This document shows positions 33,866 to 40,809 of a stretch of DNA of 45,375 nt, piece after piece. The stretch covers positions 1 through 45,375 of the forward strand of contig DAISIT010000016.1 of assembly GCA_036821845.1 (NCBI GenBank), in the 5' to 3' direction. How positions within the stretch are numbered: the stretch's first letter is position 1; each line of letters begins with the position of its first letter. Under the pieces are notes generated by a model that made no database searches, was not told the origin of the DNA, and was given only the letters and a program-made list of their open reading frames with translations. The stretch comes from JAEUMD01 sp937950105. GTDB lineage: Bacteria > Pseudomonadota > Alphaproteobacteria > Rhizobiales > Hyphomicrobiaceae. The position numbers were made by a program, and so were the translations under genes.

Positions 33866-34462
33866 GTGGCGCGCAAGGCGAAAATCGAGAGAAAGACCAA
33901 GGAGACCGAGATCACCGCGGAGGTGAACCTCGATGGCACCGGCGCCTATGACGTGGCGACGGGTATCGGTTTTCTCGACCACATGCTGGAACAGCTGGCC
34001 CGCCATGCGCTGATCGACATCACCTTGAAGGCCAAGGGCGATCTGCATATCGATTTCCACCACACGGCGGAGGATAGCGGCATCGCCCTCGGCCAGGCGT
34101 TCGCCAAGGCGCTCGGCGACAAGGCCGGCATTGCGCGCTACGCGGACGTGCACCTGCCCATGGACGAGACGATGACGCGGGTCGCCGTCGACGTTTCCGG
34201 CCGGCCCTACCTGATATGGGACGTGAAATTCTCGCGCGACAAGGTCGGCGAGATGGACACGGAACTGTTTCGCGAGTGGTTCCAGGCGTTCGCGCAGAAC
34301 GCCGGCATCACGTTACACATCGCCAATCTTTACGGTGAAAACAACCATCACATCGCCGAGACCTGCTACAAGGGATTGGCCCGCGCGCTGCGCAAGGCCG
34401 TCGAGCTCGATCCCCGCCAGGCTGGCCGTGTGCCCTCGACGAAAGGCAGTCTGACCGGATGA
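33866..34462 (+). CDS. hisB: HisB, imidazoleglycerol-phosphate dehydratase
   Basis: 198 residues, the single-function dehydratase that converts imidazole glycerol phosphate to imidazole acetol phosphate in histidine synthesis. The manganese-binding motifs are present: 'GIGFLDHMLEQLARHALID', 'DFHHTAEDSGIALGQA', 'MDETMTRVAVD' and 'ENNHHIAETCYKGLARAL'. It starts with GTG at 33866, with GAGGCGG upstream. It is the first gene of the hisB-DUF2628-hisH-...-hisA cluster, divergent from hslV. Confidence 0.97.
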   Translation: MARKAKIERKTKETEITAEVNLDGTGAYDVATGIGFLDHMLEQLARHALIDITLKAKGDLHIDFHHTAEDSGIALGQAFAKALGDKAGIARYADVHLPMDETMTRVAVDVSGRPYLIWDVKFSRDKVGEMDTELFREWFQAFAQNAGITLHIANLYGENNHHIAETCYKGLARALRKAVELDPRQAGRVPSTKGSLTG

Positions 34463-34497
34463 TCATCACCGTTTGGCCGTTTCAGAGCAGCCGGAGC

Positions 34498-35007
34498 ATG
34501 TCTCTCTACACTGTGCACGAGCCGCCGCAGCCCGCGATCGACCGGATCGAGCGCGCCGAGGAAATGCTGTTCCTCAAGGACGGGTTCAACTGGTCGGCGT
34601 TCTTCATGGCGCCGGTCTGGCTGGTCATGAACCGCGTCTGGCTCGGCGTGGCGCTGTACGTCGCCGCGATCGCGGCGGTGGTCGGCGCCGTGCATCTGCT
34701 CGATGCCGATCCGCGCTGGATCAGCGCGGCCATCGTCGGCCTGCACGCTATTGTCGGTTTCGAGGCGCATGCGTTGCAGGTGTTCGATCTCGACCGCCGC
34801 GGCTGGGCGAACGCCGGCTCCGTCATGGGCAGCAGCGAAGCCGAGTGCGAGCGGCGCTTCTTCGAGCATTGGCTGCCGACGCAGGCGCCGCTGCGCAGCC
34901 ATCCGGGAGTGGTGTCGGCGCCGCACACGGTTCTGTCGCGGCCTGCGGTCGAGGCGGCTGGCGGCAAGGCGGAGGCGAAGCGTCGTTTCGCCTTCTGGCG
35001 CAAGTAG
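34498..35007 (+). CDS. DUF2628 membrane protein
   Basis: 169 residues from the ATG at 34498, whose 'MSLYTVHEPP' fits the usual family N-terminus. An ATG at 34459 overlapping hisB by ATGA would add 13 residues and cannot be excluded. The protein has 'LFLKDGFNWSAFFMAPVWLV', two to three membrane helices and a hydrophilic tail. DUF2628 genes sit between hisB and hisH in many Hyphomicrobiales, with no known role in histidine synthesis. Inner membrane; function unknown. Confidence 0.82.
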   Translation: MSLYTVHEPPQPAIDRIERAEEMLFLKDGFNWSAFFMAPVWLVMNRVWLGVALYVAAIAAVVGAVHLLDADPRWISAAIVGLHAIVGFEAHALQVFDLDRRGWANAGSVMGSSEAECERRFFEHWLPTQAPLRSHPGVVSAPHTVLSRPAVEAAGGKAEAKRRFAFWRK

Positions 35008-35028
35008 CCGCCGCGTCTCTCCACTTTC

Positions 35029-35102
35029 TTCCCGCCAAGGCGGGAATCCATACACGGTCTTGTAAGCAAAAATGCGTGCCTGGGCCCCGGCCTTCGCCGG
35101 GG
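35029..35102. repeat. Pair of REP-like palindromes
   Basis: Two GC-rich palindromes lie in the DUF2628-hisH gap: TTCCCGCCAAGGCGGGAA (35029-35046) and CCCCGGCCTTCGCCGGGG (35085-35102). Read on the minus strand the second one translates as the well-known 'VTPAKAGAQ' repeat signature. Such repetitive extragenic palindromes are common in Bradyrhizobium and Rhodopseudomonas relatives. They may modulate hisH expression. Confidence 0.7.
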
Positions 35103-35135
35103 TGACGGCATTGCGGGCAGCGATCACGGGTCCAA

Positions 35136-35789
35136 ATGCAGCGCGTCGCCATCATCGATTACGGCTCCGGCAACCTGCACTCCGCCGCCAAGGCGTTCGA
35201 GCGCGCGGCGCGTGAGAGCGAGGCGAATGCGGAGATCGTCGTCACCAGCGATCCGGTCGTGGTGCGCGCGGCGAATCGCGTCGTGCTGCCGGGCGTCGGC
35301 GCCTATGCCGATTGCAAGCGTGGTCTCGAAGCCGTGCCGGGGATGCGCGACGCGCTGGAGGAGACGGTGCGTGGCAAGGGCCGGCCGTTCCTCGGCATCT
35401 GCGTCGGCATGCAACTGATGGCGACACGCGGCCTGGAGCATGGCGTCACCGATGGGCTCGACTGGATCTCGGGCGAGGTGCGCCACATCACGCCCGCCCA
35501 CCCGTCGCTGAAGATCCCGCACATGGGCTGGAACACGCTCGACGTGGTGACACCGCACGCGCTGCTCGCCGGCATCCCGACAGGCGCCGGCGGTCTGCAC
35601 GCCTATTTCGTGCATTCCTATCATCTGGTGGCGGCGAGCGACGCGGATGTCGTGGCGCGCACTGATTACGGCGGCCCGATCACGGCATTCGTGGCGCGCG
35701 GCAATATGGCGGGCACGCAGTTCCACCCGGAAAAGAGTCAGAGCCTCGGGCTGAAACTGATCGCCAATTTCCTGAAGTGGACGGTTTAG
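35136..35789 (+). CDS. hisH: HisH, glutaminase subunit of imidazole glycerol phosphate synthase
   Basis: 217 residues, class I glutamine amidotransferase. The catalytic triad is C89 ('FLGICVGMQLMA'), H197 and E199 ('TQFHPEKSQ'). The N-terminal 'VAIIDYGSGNLHS' and 'VLPGVGAYADC' are diagnostic. HisH supplies ammonia to HisF; hisF is not present in this window. A 128-bp gap with REP palindromes separates it from DUF2628. Its end overlaps the start of the next, frameshifted reading frame. Confidence 0.97.
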   Translation: MQRVAIIDYGSGNLHSAAKAFERAARESEANAEIVVTSDPVVVRAANRVVLPGVGAYADCKRGLEAVPGMRDALEETVRGKGRPFLGICVGMQLMATRGLEHGVTDGLDWISGEVRHITPAHPSLKIPHMGWNTLDVVTPHALLAGIPTGAGGLHAYFVHSYHLVAASDADVVARTDYGGPITAFVARGNMAGTQFHPEKSQSLGLKLIANFLKWTV

Positions 35790-36150
35790 CCGAAGCAGAA
35801 AATTCTGCGCACCCGGAGCAATTCGACCGGCACACAACACGCAGCGAATTTCGCTCGCGACCGGGCGAATTCGAGCAGCGCTACGCGCTTTACCTCAGCA
35901 CGCTCTCGTATCAGCAGTTGCGCGCCAAGCACGGCGGCAATGTCGAGCTGGCGAACAGGGAACTGGCGGACCACCTGCGGTTCATTCGCGGCGACACGAA
36001 AGCCGGCGCCGATATTGCCAAACGCTCGCCAACGCTGCCGGCAAGCATGCGCCGTTCTTCGAATCCGTAGCGAGTCTGCCGCTGCCGATCGAGATCCGAA
36101 AGGACCCCGACTTCATCAAGTACCTCGAGCACAGCGCCACGTTCGTGTGA
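35777..36150 (+). pseudogene. Small hypothetical gene with an apparent frameshift
   Basis: A GTG start at 35777, overlapping hisH by 13 bp, opens a coding-like frame ('RYALYLSTLSYQQLRAKHGG', 'HLRFIRGDTKAGADIAK') that ends early at 36070 with an unlikely tail. Around 36015-36022 the coding character passes to another frame that continues with 'LANAAGKHAPFFESVASLPL' and 'EIRKDPDFIKYLEHSATFV', stopping at 36150. Joined, they would give about 124 residues. A single-base deletion (or sequencing error) is the simplest cause. The product resembles no family I know. Hydrophilic, helical, probably cytosolic. Confidence 0.5.
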
Positions 36151-36295
36151 TGCAGACAACGCTCGGACCGAGCGAGGCGGCGGCTGGTTCTTCTCGCGTG
36201 GACCGCCAAATCTCAGGTGAGGTTCGTCACGTCAAAAGTGCTGCCCAGCGACTGCCGATTGGTGTATTCAGTCAGCGGCATAACCGGGGGCGCAC

Positions 36296-37708
36296 ATGTT
36301 CCGTTCGATCACGGCGCGACTTATCGTTCTTGCTTTCGCGGCCATTGCGGCTGCGCCCGCTGCAATGGCAAAGCGGGTTGGGCTGGTCATCGGCATCGAC
36401 AGCTACCACAATGTACCGTCTCTGAAAAAGGCCACGAGCGATGCGCGGGCGGTTGCCGCTGTGTTCTCGCGCATAGGCGTTGAAACGGTGCTGGCCGAGA
36501 ACGTCGCACGCCGCGACATGGCGTTCAAGCTGTCCCAGTTCTATGGCACGCTGCAAAAAGGGGACGAGGCCTTTTTCTTCTTTGCCGGTCACGGGGTCGC
36601 GATCGGAGCTGAGAATTACCTCGTTGCCGCCGACATGCCGGTCCTGTCGTCCGCGGATGCGAGCGTCGTTGCGAGCGAAGCCTTCGCCGTAGACAAGATC
36701 ATTCGCGAGGTTCAGCAGCGAGGCGCGGCGTCTACCCTGCTGGTCCTCGATGCCTGCCGCGACAATCCGTTTCTGACTTCGGGAACGCGAAATCTGGGTG
36801 TCGCGAGAGGCTTGGCACGGATCGATCCGCCGAGTGGCGTTTTCGTGCTGTTCTCTGCGGGCATTGGCCAGATGGCGCTCGACCGGCTGTCGGACGGCGA
36901 TCCCGATCCCAATTCGATCTTCACGCGCAAGCTGTTGCCGTGGATCGAGCAGCGAGGCCTGACGCACGTGGCGCTCGCCAAGCAGGTTCAGAACGACGTT
37001 TCGGCGCTGGCGGCGACGGTGAAACACCAGCAGAACCCGGCGTACTACGACCAGATCATCGGCTTCTGGGTGTTGGTGCCCGACGGGAAGGCCGTTGCTG
37101 CGAACGCCGCCGGGCCCACGCCCAAATCTGCTCCGCAGGATGGCGGTAGCGCCAACGCTGGCAAGCCGAACGCCCGAGGTCACGAGTCGAGCGCGATTCC
37201 TGCAGCATCGCTCAATCATCCGCTCGTCACTGTGAGCAAGCGAGCGCTCGATTTCTCGAAGTGCGCAGAGGTGCATGAGAGGTCACTTGCACCCGGCGTC
37301 AGGTTCTTGGCCGACACGGTATTTCAGAACGATGGTGCGCCGCGACTGGTCTCGAACCAGAACTCCGAAATACTCATCTATCCCGGCGGGGCTGACCTTT
37401 CGTGCACCGATCGAACCCAGTGGAGGCGCATCAGCAACGTCCTGCCCGGGGATGGAACATCGGTGGTGACGTTCGCGACCAACTGCACCATCAGCGAGAA
37501 GGACAAGGGCAAGACGTTCGAACTGATCTACAAGACGGTCGTCGCCGATATCGGCAGTGACGGCACGCAGAGCTATTCGCTCGTCTACTTCACGCCGGAC
37601 GATCTCCGCAGCCAGACCGTGAGCGGGGCTATCCCTGTCGAAAAGCTCTCGGCGAAAAAGTTTCGCCCGCTGACCTACTCGTGCATCCGCTACACCGTCG
37701 AGCCTTGA
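36296..37708 (+). CDS. Secreted caspase-like (peptidase C14) protein
   Basis: 470 residues. A signal peptide ('LIVLAFAAIAAAPAAMA', cut near 25) precedes a caspase-type domain (about 27-250). Its catalytic dyad is H99 in 'FFFAGHGVAIG' and C154 in 'LVLDACRDNPF'. The N-terminal 'RVGLVIGIDSYHNVPSL' is the usual bacterial caspase-homologue opening. A linker (260-310) leads to a C-terminal domain of about 160 residues with four Cys, probably disulphide-bonded, of no known family. Substrate and trigger are unknown; such proteins occur in Hyphomicrobiales, often several per genome. It interrupts the his cluster and ends at a strong bidirectional terminator. Many codons end in A/T relative to its neighbours, hinting at a different history. 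Confidence 0.88.
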   Translation: MFRSITARLIVLAFAAIAAAPAAMAKRVGLVIGIDSYHNVPSLKKATSDARAVAAVFSRIGVETVLAENVARRDMAFKLSQFYGTLQKGDEAFFFFAGHGVAIGAENYLVAADMPVLSSADASVVASEAFAVDKIIREVQQRGAASTLLVLDACRDNPFLTSGTRNLGVARGLARIDPPSGVFVLFSAGIGQMALDRLSDGDPDPNSIFTRKLLPWIEQRGLTHVALAKQVQNDVSALAATVKHQQNPAYYDQIIGFWVLVPDGKAVAANAAGPTPKSAPQDGGSANAGKPNARGHESSAIPAASLNHPLVTVSKRALDFSKCAEVHERSLAPGVRFLADTVFQNDGAPRLVSNQNSEILIYPGGADLSCTDRTQWRRISNVLPGDGTSVVTFATNCTISEKDKGKTFELIYKTVVADIGSDGTQSYSLVYFTPDDLRSQTVSGAIPVEKLSAKKFRPLTYSCIRYTVEP

Positions 37709-37709
37709 T

Positions 37710-37744
37710 GGAACCGGCTTCCGCAAGGTGCGGATGCCGGTTCC
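37710..37744. terminator. Bidirectional terminator between the caspase-like gene and folD
   Basis: A long hairpin, GGAACCGGC...CCGC pairing with GCGG...GCCGGTTCC around AAGGT, lies exactly between two convergent genes (stops at 37708 and 37751). It should serve both. Confidence 0.8.
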
Positions 37745-37750
37745 GTCAGG

Positions 37751-38632
37751 TCACACCAGCGCCGGCAAGCCCTTCTGCATCAGGGCGGCTTCGACGGTGT
37801 TCTTCAACAGGCAGGCGATGGTCATCGGGCCGACGCCGCCCGGCACCGGCGTAATGGCACCCGCCACCGCCGCACAGCTGTCGTACTCGCAATCGCCGAC
37901 CAGCCTGGTCTTGCCGTCGCCCTTCGGCACGCGATTGATGCCGACGTCGATCACGGTTGCGCCCGGCTTGATCCAGTCGCCCTTGACGAACTCGGGGATG
38001 CCCACGGCGGCGACCACGAGATCGGCGCGGCGGACGACGCCCGGCAGATCCTTGGTTTTGGAATGCGCCACCGTCACAGTGCAGCTCTGCGCCAGCAGCA
38101 GCGAGGCCATCGGCTTGCCGACGATGTTGGAGCGGCCGATCACCACGGCGTCGAGGCCGGCGAGCTTCGGCACCACCGTCTGCGCCAGGATCAGCGAGCC
38201 GGTCGGCGTGCAGGGCACGAGGCTGCGCGCGCCGATCCACAGCCGGCCGACGTTGGTCGGGTGGAAGCCGTCGACATCCTTGTCGGGATCGATCGCGTTC
38301 AGGACCTTCTCGGAGTTGATGTGCTTCGGCAGAGGCAACTGCACGAGGATGCCGTTCACGGCCGGGTCGTTGTTGAGCTTGTGCACGAGCGCCAGCAGAC
38401 CGGCCTCGGAGGTCTCGGCGGGAAGCTTGTGCTCCCACGACAGCATGCCCGTCTCGACCGTTTGCTCGGCCTTGTTCTTGACGTAGACCTTGCTCGCCGG
38501 GTCTTCGCCGACCAGCACCACCGCGAGCCCCGGCACGAAGCCGTGCGCAGCCTTGATGCTGGCAACATCGGCGGCGACCTTCTTGCGCACGTCCGCGGCG
38601 ATCGCCTTGCCGTCGATGATCTTTGCCGTCAT
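37751..38632 (-). CDS. folD: FolD, methylenetetrahydrofolate dehydrogenase/cyclohydrolase
   Basis: 293 residues, bifunctional enzyme of one-carbon metabolism (5,10-methylene-THF to 10-formyl-THF, NADP-dependent). Signatures include 'EDPASKVYVKNKAEQTVETG' with the catalytic Lys, 'GILVQLPLPKHI', 'DVDGFHPTNVG', 'AVVIGRSNIVGKPMA' and 'PVPGGVGPMTIACLLKNT'. GGAGAG precedes the ATG at 38632; the frame is open farther upstream but not coding. It follows the DUF167 gene by 77 bp on the same strand and is probably its downstream partner. Confidence 0.97.
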   Translation of the reverse strand: MTAKIIDGKAIAADVRKKVAADVASIKAAHGFVPGLAVVLVGEDPASKVYVKNKAEQTVETGMLSWEHKLPAETSEAGLLALVHKLNNDPAVNGILVQLPLPKHINSEKVLNAIDPDKDVDGFHPTNVGRLWIGARSLVPCTPTGSLILAQTVVPKLAGLDAVVIGRSNIVGKPMASLLLAQSCTVTVAHSKTKDLPGVVRRADLVVAAVGIPEFVKGDWIKPGATVIDVGINRVPKGDGKTRLVGDCEYDSCAAVAGAITPVPGGVGPMTIACLLKNTVEAALMQKGLPALV

Positions 38633-38709
38633 GGGTCGTTTCTCTCCCTCGTGTTGGGCCGATTTGGCCGTTGTTGTTCTCGTTGAATTCGCGTCGGGCC
38701 TCGCCGCCC

Positions 38710-39033
38710 TCAGCACCCGAGCTTCAGTGCGATGTGGCGCACCAACGCTGCGGCATCGCCGCGTACGGCGAGCGACTTGATCCGGGACTTTCCCCCCGAC
38801 ACCAGCGTCACCGCACTCTTTGGCACATCGAGCCATTCGGCGACGAGTTTCGCAACGGCGCTATTTGCCTCGCCGTCGGACGGTACCGCGCGCACGCGGG
38901 CCTTGATCGCGGGTCCCTCGGCGGTCGCCTCGATCCCTTCGACGCCGTCTCGCGAGGCTTTCGGCGTCAGCCGCACGCGCACAACCAGGCCGTCGGCCGT
39001 CTGCCGCCAGGGCATGTCGGCCGGCCCGGTCAC
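38710..39033 (-). CDS. DUF167 (YggU-family) protein
   Basis: 107 residues of the YggU/DUF167 family. 'VVRVRLTPKASRDGVEGI' and 'AIKARVRAVPSDGEANSAV' followed by 'VTLVSGGKSRIKSLAVRG' are diagnostic. Function unknown; E. coli yggU lies beside yggT, as here. The GTG at 39033 overlaps the yggT stop as GTGA, arguing for coupled translation; an ATG at 39015 is the alternative start. Cytosolic. Confidence 0.92.
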   Translation of the reverse strand: MTGPADMPWRQTADGLVVRVRLTPKASRDGVEGIEATAEGPAIKARVRAVPSDGEANSAVAKLVAEWLDVPKSAVTLVSGGKSRIKSLAVRGDAAALVRHIALKLGC

Positions 39034-39320
39034 GCGACCAGTCGATACAGGTTCGGCAGGATCACCGACTGGATGAACTGCAGGCCGAGCAGCAGGATCA
39101 CCGGCGAGATGTCGATGCCGCCGAAGTCCGGCATCATGCGACGGATCGGTGCCAGCGCCGGCTCGGTCACCGCCTGCAGGAAGTTCCAGACCGTGCGGGC
39201 AATTTGATTGTACGGGTTGATGATGCCGAAGCCGATGAGCCAGCTGAAGATGACGCTGGCGAGCACGATGAAGATGTAAGCCGTGATGAGCTGGCTGATG
39301 AAGTTGAACAGTTCGAACAT
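39030..39320 (-). CDS. YggT family membrane protein
   Basis: 96 residues with two membrane helices and the YggT repeat features: 'YIFIVLASVIFSWL', 'INPYNQIARTVWNFLQAVTE', 'PALAPIRRMMPDFGGIDISP' and a final 'QSVILPNLYRL'. AGAGGCG precedes the ATG. YggT proteins are inner-membrane proteins linked to osmotic tolerance and, in some bacteria, to cell division. First gene of yggT-DUF167-folD. Confidence 0.93.
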   Translation of the reverse strand: MFELFNFISQLITAYIFIVLASVIFSWLIGFGIINPYNQIARTVWNFLQAVTEPALAPIRRMMPDFGGIDISPVILLLGLQFIQSVILPNLYRLVA

Positions 39321-39435
39321 GACGCCTCTGGCGGGAATTGGGTCCAGTGACGTGTACCGTCCGCCCCCGTCAGCGGCAAGGGGCGGGTGTCGGGTCCGGC
39401 CGGCTCGCGGCGCGGCGCGCTTCCATGCCGCAACG

Positions 39436-39467
39436 AAAAACGGCAGCCGCTGCTGATCGGCTGCCGT
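39436..39467 (-). terminator. Intrinsic terminator after the 39523-39816 gene
   Basis: A perfect 10-bp stem (ACGGCAGCCG with its complement, 8-nt loop) is followed on the minus strand by TTTTTCG. This textbook terminator separates the small-protein locus upstream from yggT-DUF167-folD. The remainder of 39321-39522 shows no gene. Confidence 0.88.
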
Positions 39468-39522
39468 GGACGCGAGCACGATTGCCGGCGGGGACGGCAC
39501 CGCGAGCGGAGGCGCTTGCCGG

Positions 39523-39816
39523 TCAGTGCCTGAGGCCAAGCAGCTCGTCGGCGTCGAGGCGGGCGACGTTCCAGGTCCGCGACGCCTGATAGTGGACCAT
39601 CTCGGCACCGATCTCCATGACGCGGATCTCGTCGCGCCGGCCGACGCCGGGCATGACGGCGTTGGCGATGCCGTCGGCGGTGGCGTTGGAGCGGACCAGC
39701 CAGAGGTTCTTGTCGAGGCGCGAATAGTCGGCGGCGACGAGGCGCAGGCCCTCGGCAAGGAGGCTATAGGTCTGGGTGGCGTCCTTCTGCGTGTGGGTCA
39801 CGACGTAGGTTTTCAT
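39523..39816 (-). CDS. Small protein of Cas2/SinR-like fold (putative)
   Basis: 97 residues with no signal or membrane helix. GGAGGA lies 8 nt before the ATG. The order strand ('MKTYVVTHTQ'), helix ('TYSLLAEGLRLVAAD'), strand ('YSRLDKNLWLVRSN'), helix ('ATADGIANAVMPGVG'), strand ('DEIRVMEIGAEMVHYQ') is the ferredoxin-like pattern of Cas2/SinR/VapD-type proteins. The '(Y/x)xxLDxxxWxVxS' stretch is shared with the protein encoded at 40236-40607. I do not recognise a named family. It is followed by an intrinsic terminator and preceded by a G-rich leader. It may be the second gene of an SOS-controlled unit. Function unknown; the fold is inferred by eye. Confidence 0.6.
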   Translation of the reverse strand: MKTYVVTHTQKDATQTYSLLAEGLRLVAADYSRLDKNLWLVRSNATADGIANAVMPGVGRRDEIRVMEIGAEMVHYQASRTWNVARLDADELLGLRH

Positions 39817-39826
39817 GGCGGCGGTC

Positions 39827-40235
39827 CTCCGGGGGGGGCAGGGACGGGCGGGCTGCGACGGGGGGCGTGTGGAAACGGGGACGGGTGGAAATCGAACAGG
39901 GGCCCCGCCGGTCTTTCAGGAGTGGGGGGGCAGGGGGGTGGACCGGCGGGGATGGCTTCAGGGCTCAGGGAGGAGAGACGCCGAACACGATGCGGAATGC
40001 GACGCCAGGGCGGGGCGCGCGGTACGCAACCAGGGACGCGACCGGGAGAGACGCAACGGGAAACATAGCGGGGGGGCGACAACTCAGGCCGCAGTGGCAC
40101 CGACAAGGGACGCAGCGGTGGGAACGCAGGGGCGGGTGCTCAACTCGACTTTTCGGAGGGACTACTGACGAAATGGTCCGGGCTGACCGCGCGGACAAGA
40201 CCTGCGCCGCAAAACGTGACCGGACGTGAAGCGTG
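39827..40235. other. G-rich, strand-asymmetric non-coding region
   Basis: About 400 bp between two small minus-strand genes has no credible reading frame. It shows a marked excess of G over C on the plus strand: by eye about 32 G against 10 C in 39841-39900. G runs of six to eight occur near 39831, 39861, 39925, 39935 and 40071. Several triplets of G-runs could form G-quadruplexes. On the minus strand it would be a C-rich leader of the 39523-39816 gene. No neighbouring region looks like this. Confidence 0.7.
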
Positions 40236-40607
40236 TCAGCTCGCCCGGGCGAACGGCAGCTCCGGCTCGTCCTCGCCATCGACGGGCAGGTCGAGCGGCT
40301 TGGGCTGCGGGAAGGCGACGACGTTACTCGAGTTCGGTTCGGCGGCGCGGCGCTGGCGGAACCAGCGCAACGACGTGTTGGTTAACATCGCCTGATCGTC
40401 GACCGACTGGACCAGCAGGCCGTCGTCGTTGTCGAGCAGGCCACCGAGACGTTCGGCGATGGCTTCCTCGCTCTCCTCCGAGGTGACGTACCAGGTGCTG
40501 TCGAGCGGGCGTGCCCAACGCTCACCGAGCGTCATGATGGACTGGGCCACGGCGTGCTTGTTGAGGGCGGGGTTGGCGAGGTCGTAGGCGATGAGAAACG
40601 TGCGCAT
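40236..40607 (-). CDS. SinR/Cas2-fold-like protein behind SOS boxes
   Basis: 123 residues. The first 85 have the Cas2/SinR-like ferredoxin pattern: strand 'RTFLIAYDLANP', helix, strand 'RPLDSTWYVTSE', helix 'EAIAERLGGLLDNDDG', strand 'LLVQSV'. 'YDLANP' carries the Asp typical of the first Cas2 strand. The tail (86-123) is Pro/acidic and disordered. SinR-like and Cas2-like proteins can be nucleases or plain dimers; no activity can be claimed here. A promoter flanked by two LexA-type boxes lies about 105-165 bp upstream. The ATG at 40607 is chosen by the family N-terminus; GAGAG is a weak ribosome site. There is no CRISPR array or other Cas gene in the window. Confidence 0.7.
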   Translation of the reverse strand: MRTFLIAYDLANPALNKHAVAQSIMTLGERWARPLDSTWYVTSEESEEAIAERLGGLLDNDDGLLVQSVDDQAMLTNTSLRWFRQRRAAEPNSSNVVAFPQPKPLDLPVDGEDEPELPFARAS

Positions 40608-40708
40608 GGGGGGCTCTCTCGGCAACGAATTCGGGGTGCGGGGAGAGAGACGCGGTACGAGGCTCTCGGGGCAGATGGGCTTCCGTCGGCGGTGCGGGTT
40701 GCGCGTCG

Positions 40709-40770
40709 GAACGTAAGAAGAACATGTCACGAGTCAGCGCGACTGTCCAGCGGTAGTTCGAATTTTGTTC
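40709..40770 (-). promoter_or_regulatory. Two SOS (LexA) boxes flanking a sigma70-like promoter
   Basis: GAACGTAAGAAGAAC (40709-40723) and GTTCGAATTTTGTTC (40756-40770) are both exact matches to the alphaproteobacterial LexA direct repeat GAAC-N7-GAAC (or its complement). Between them on the minus strand are a TGGACA -35 (40749-40744) and a CATGTT -10 (40726-40721) with 17-bp spacing. One box touches the -10 and the other lies just upstream of the -35, an arrangement suited to tight repression. It would drive the gene at 40236-40607 with a leader of about 105 nt. Confidence 0.75.
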
Positions 40771-40809
40771 TTTTTCGGTTCCGCTGCCGGGTACAACGCT
40801 GCGCGGGAG

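Noticed and set aside
36150..36425. Open frame overlapping the start of the caspase-like gene
   Set aside because: Basic, low-complexity reading of the caspase-like gene in another frame.
39523..40607. CRISPR-Cas locus suggested by the Cas2-like proteins
   Set aside because: No repeat-spacer array, no Cas1 and no effector gene can be seen; fold similarity alone does not imply CRISPR adaptation.
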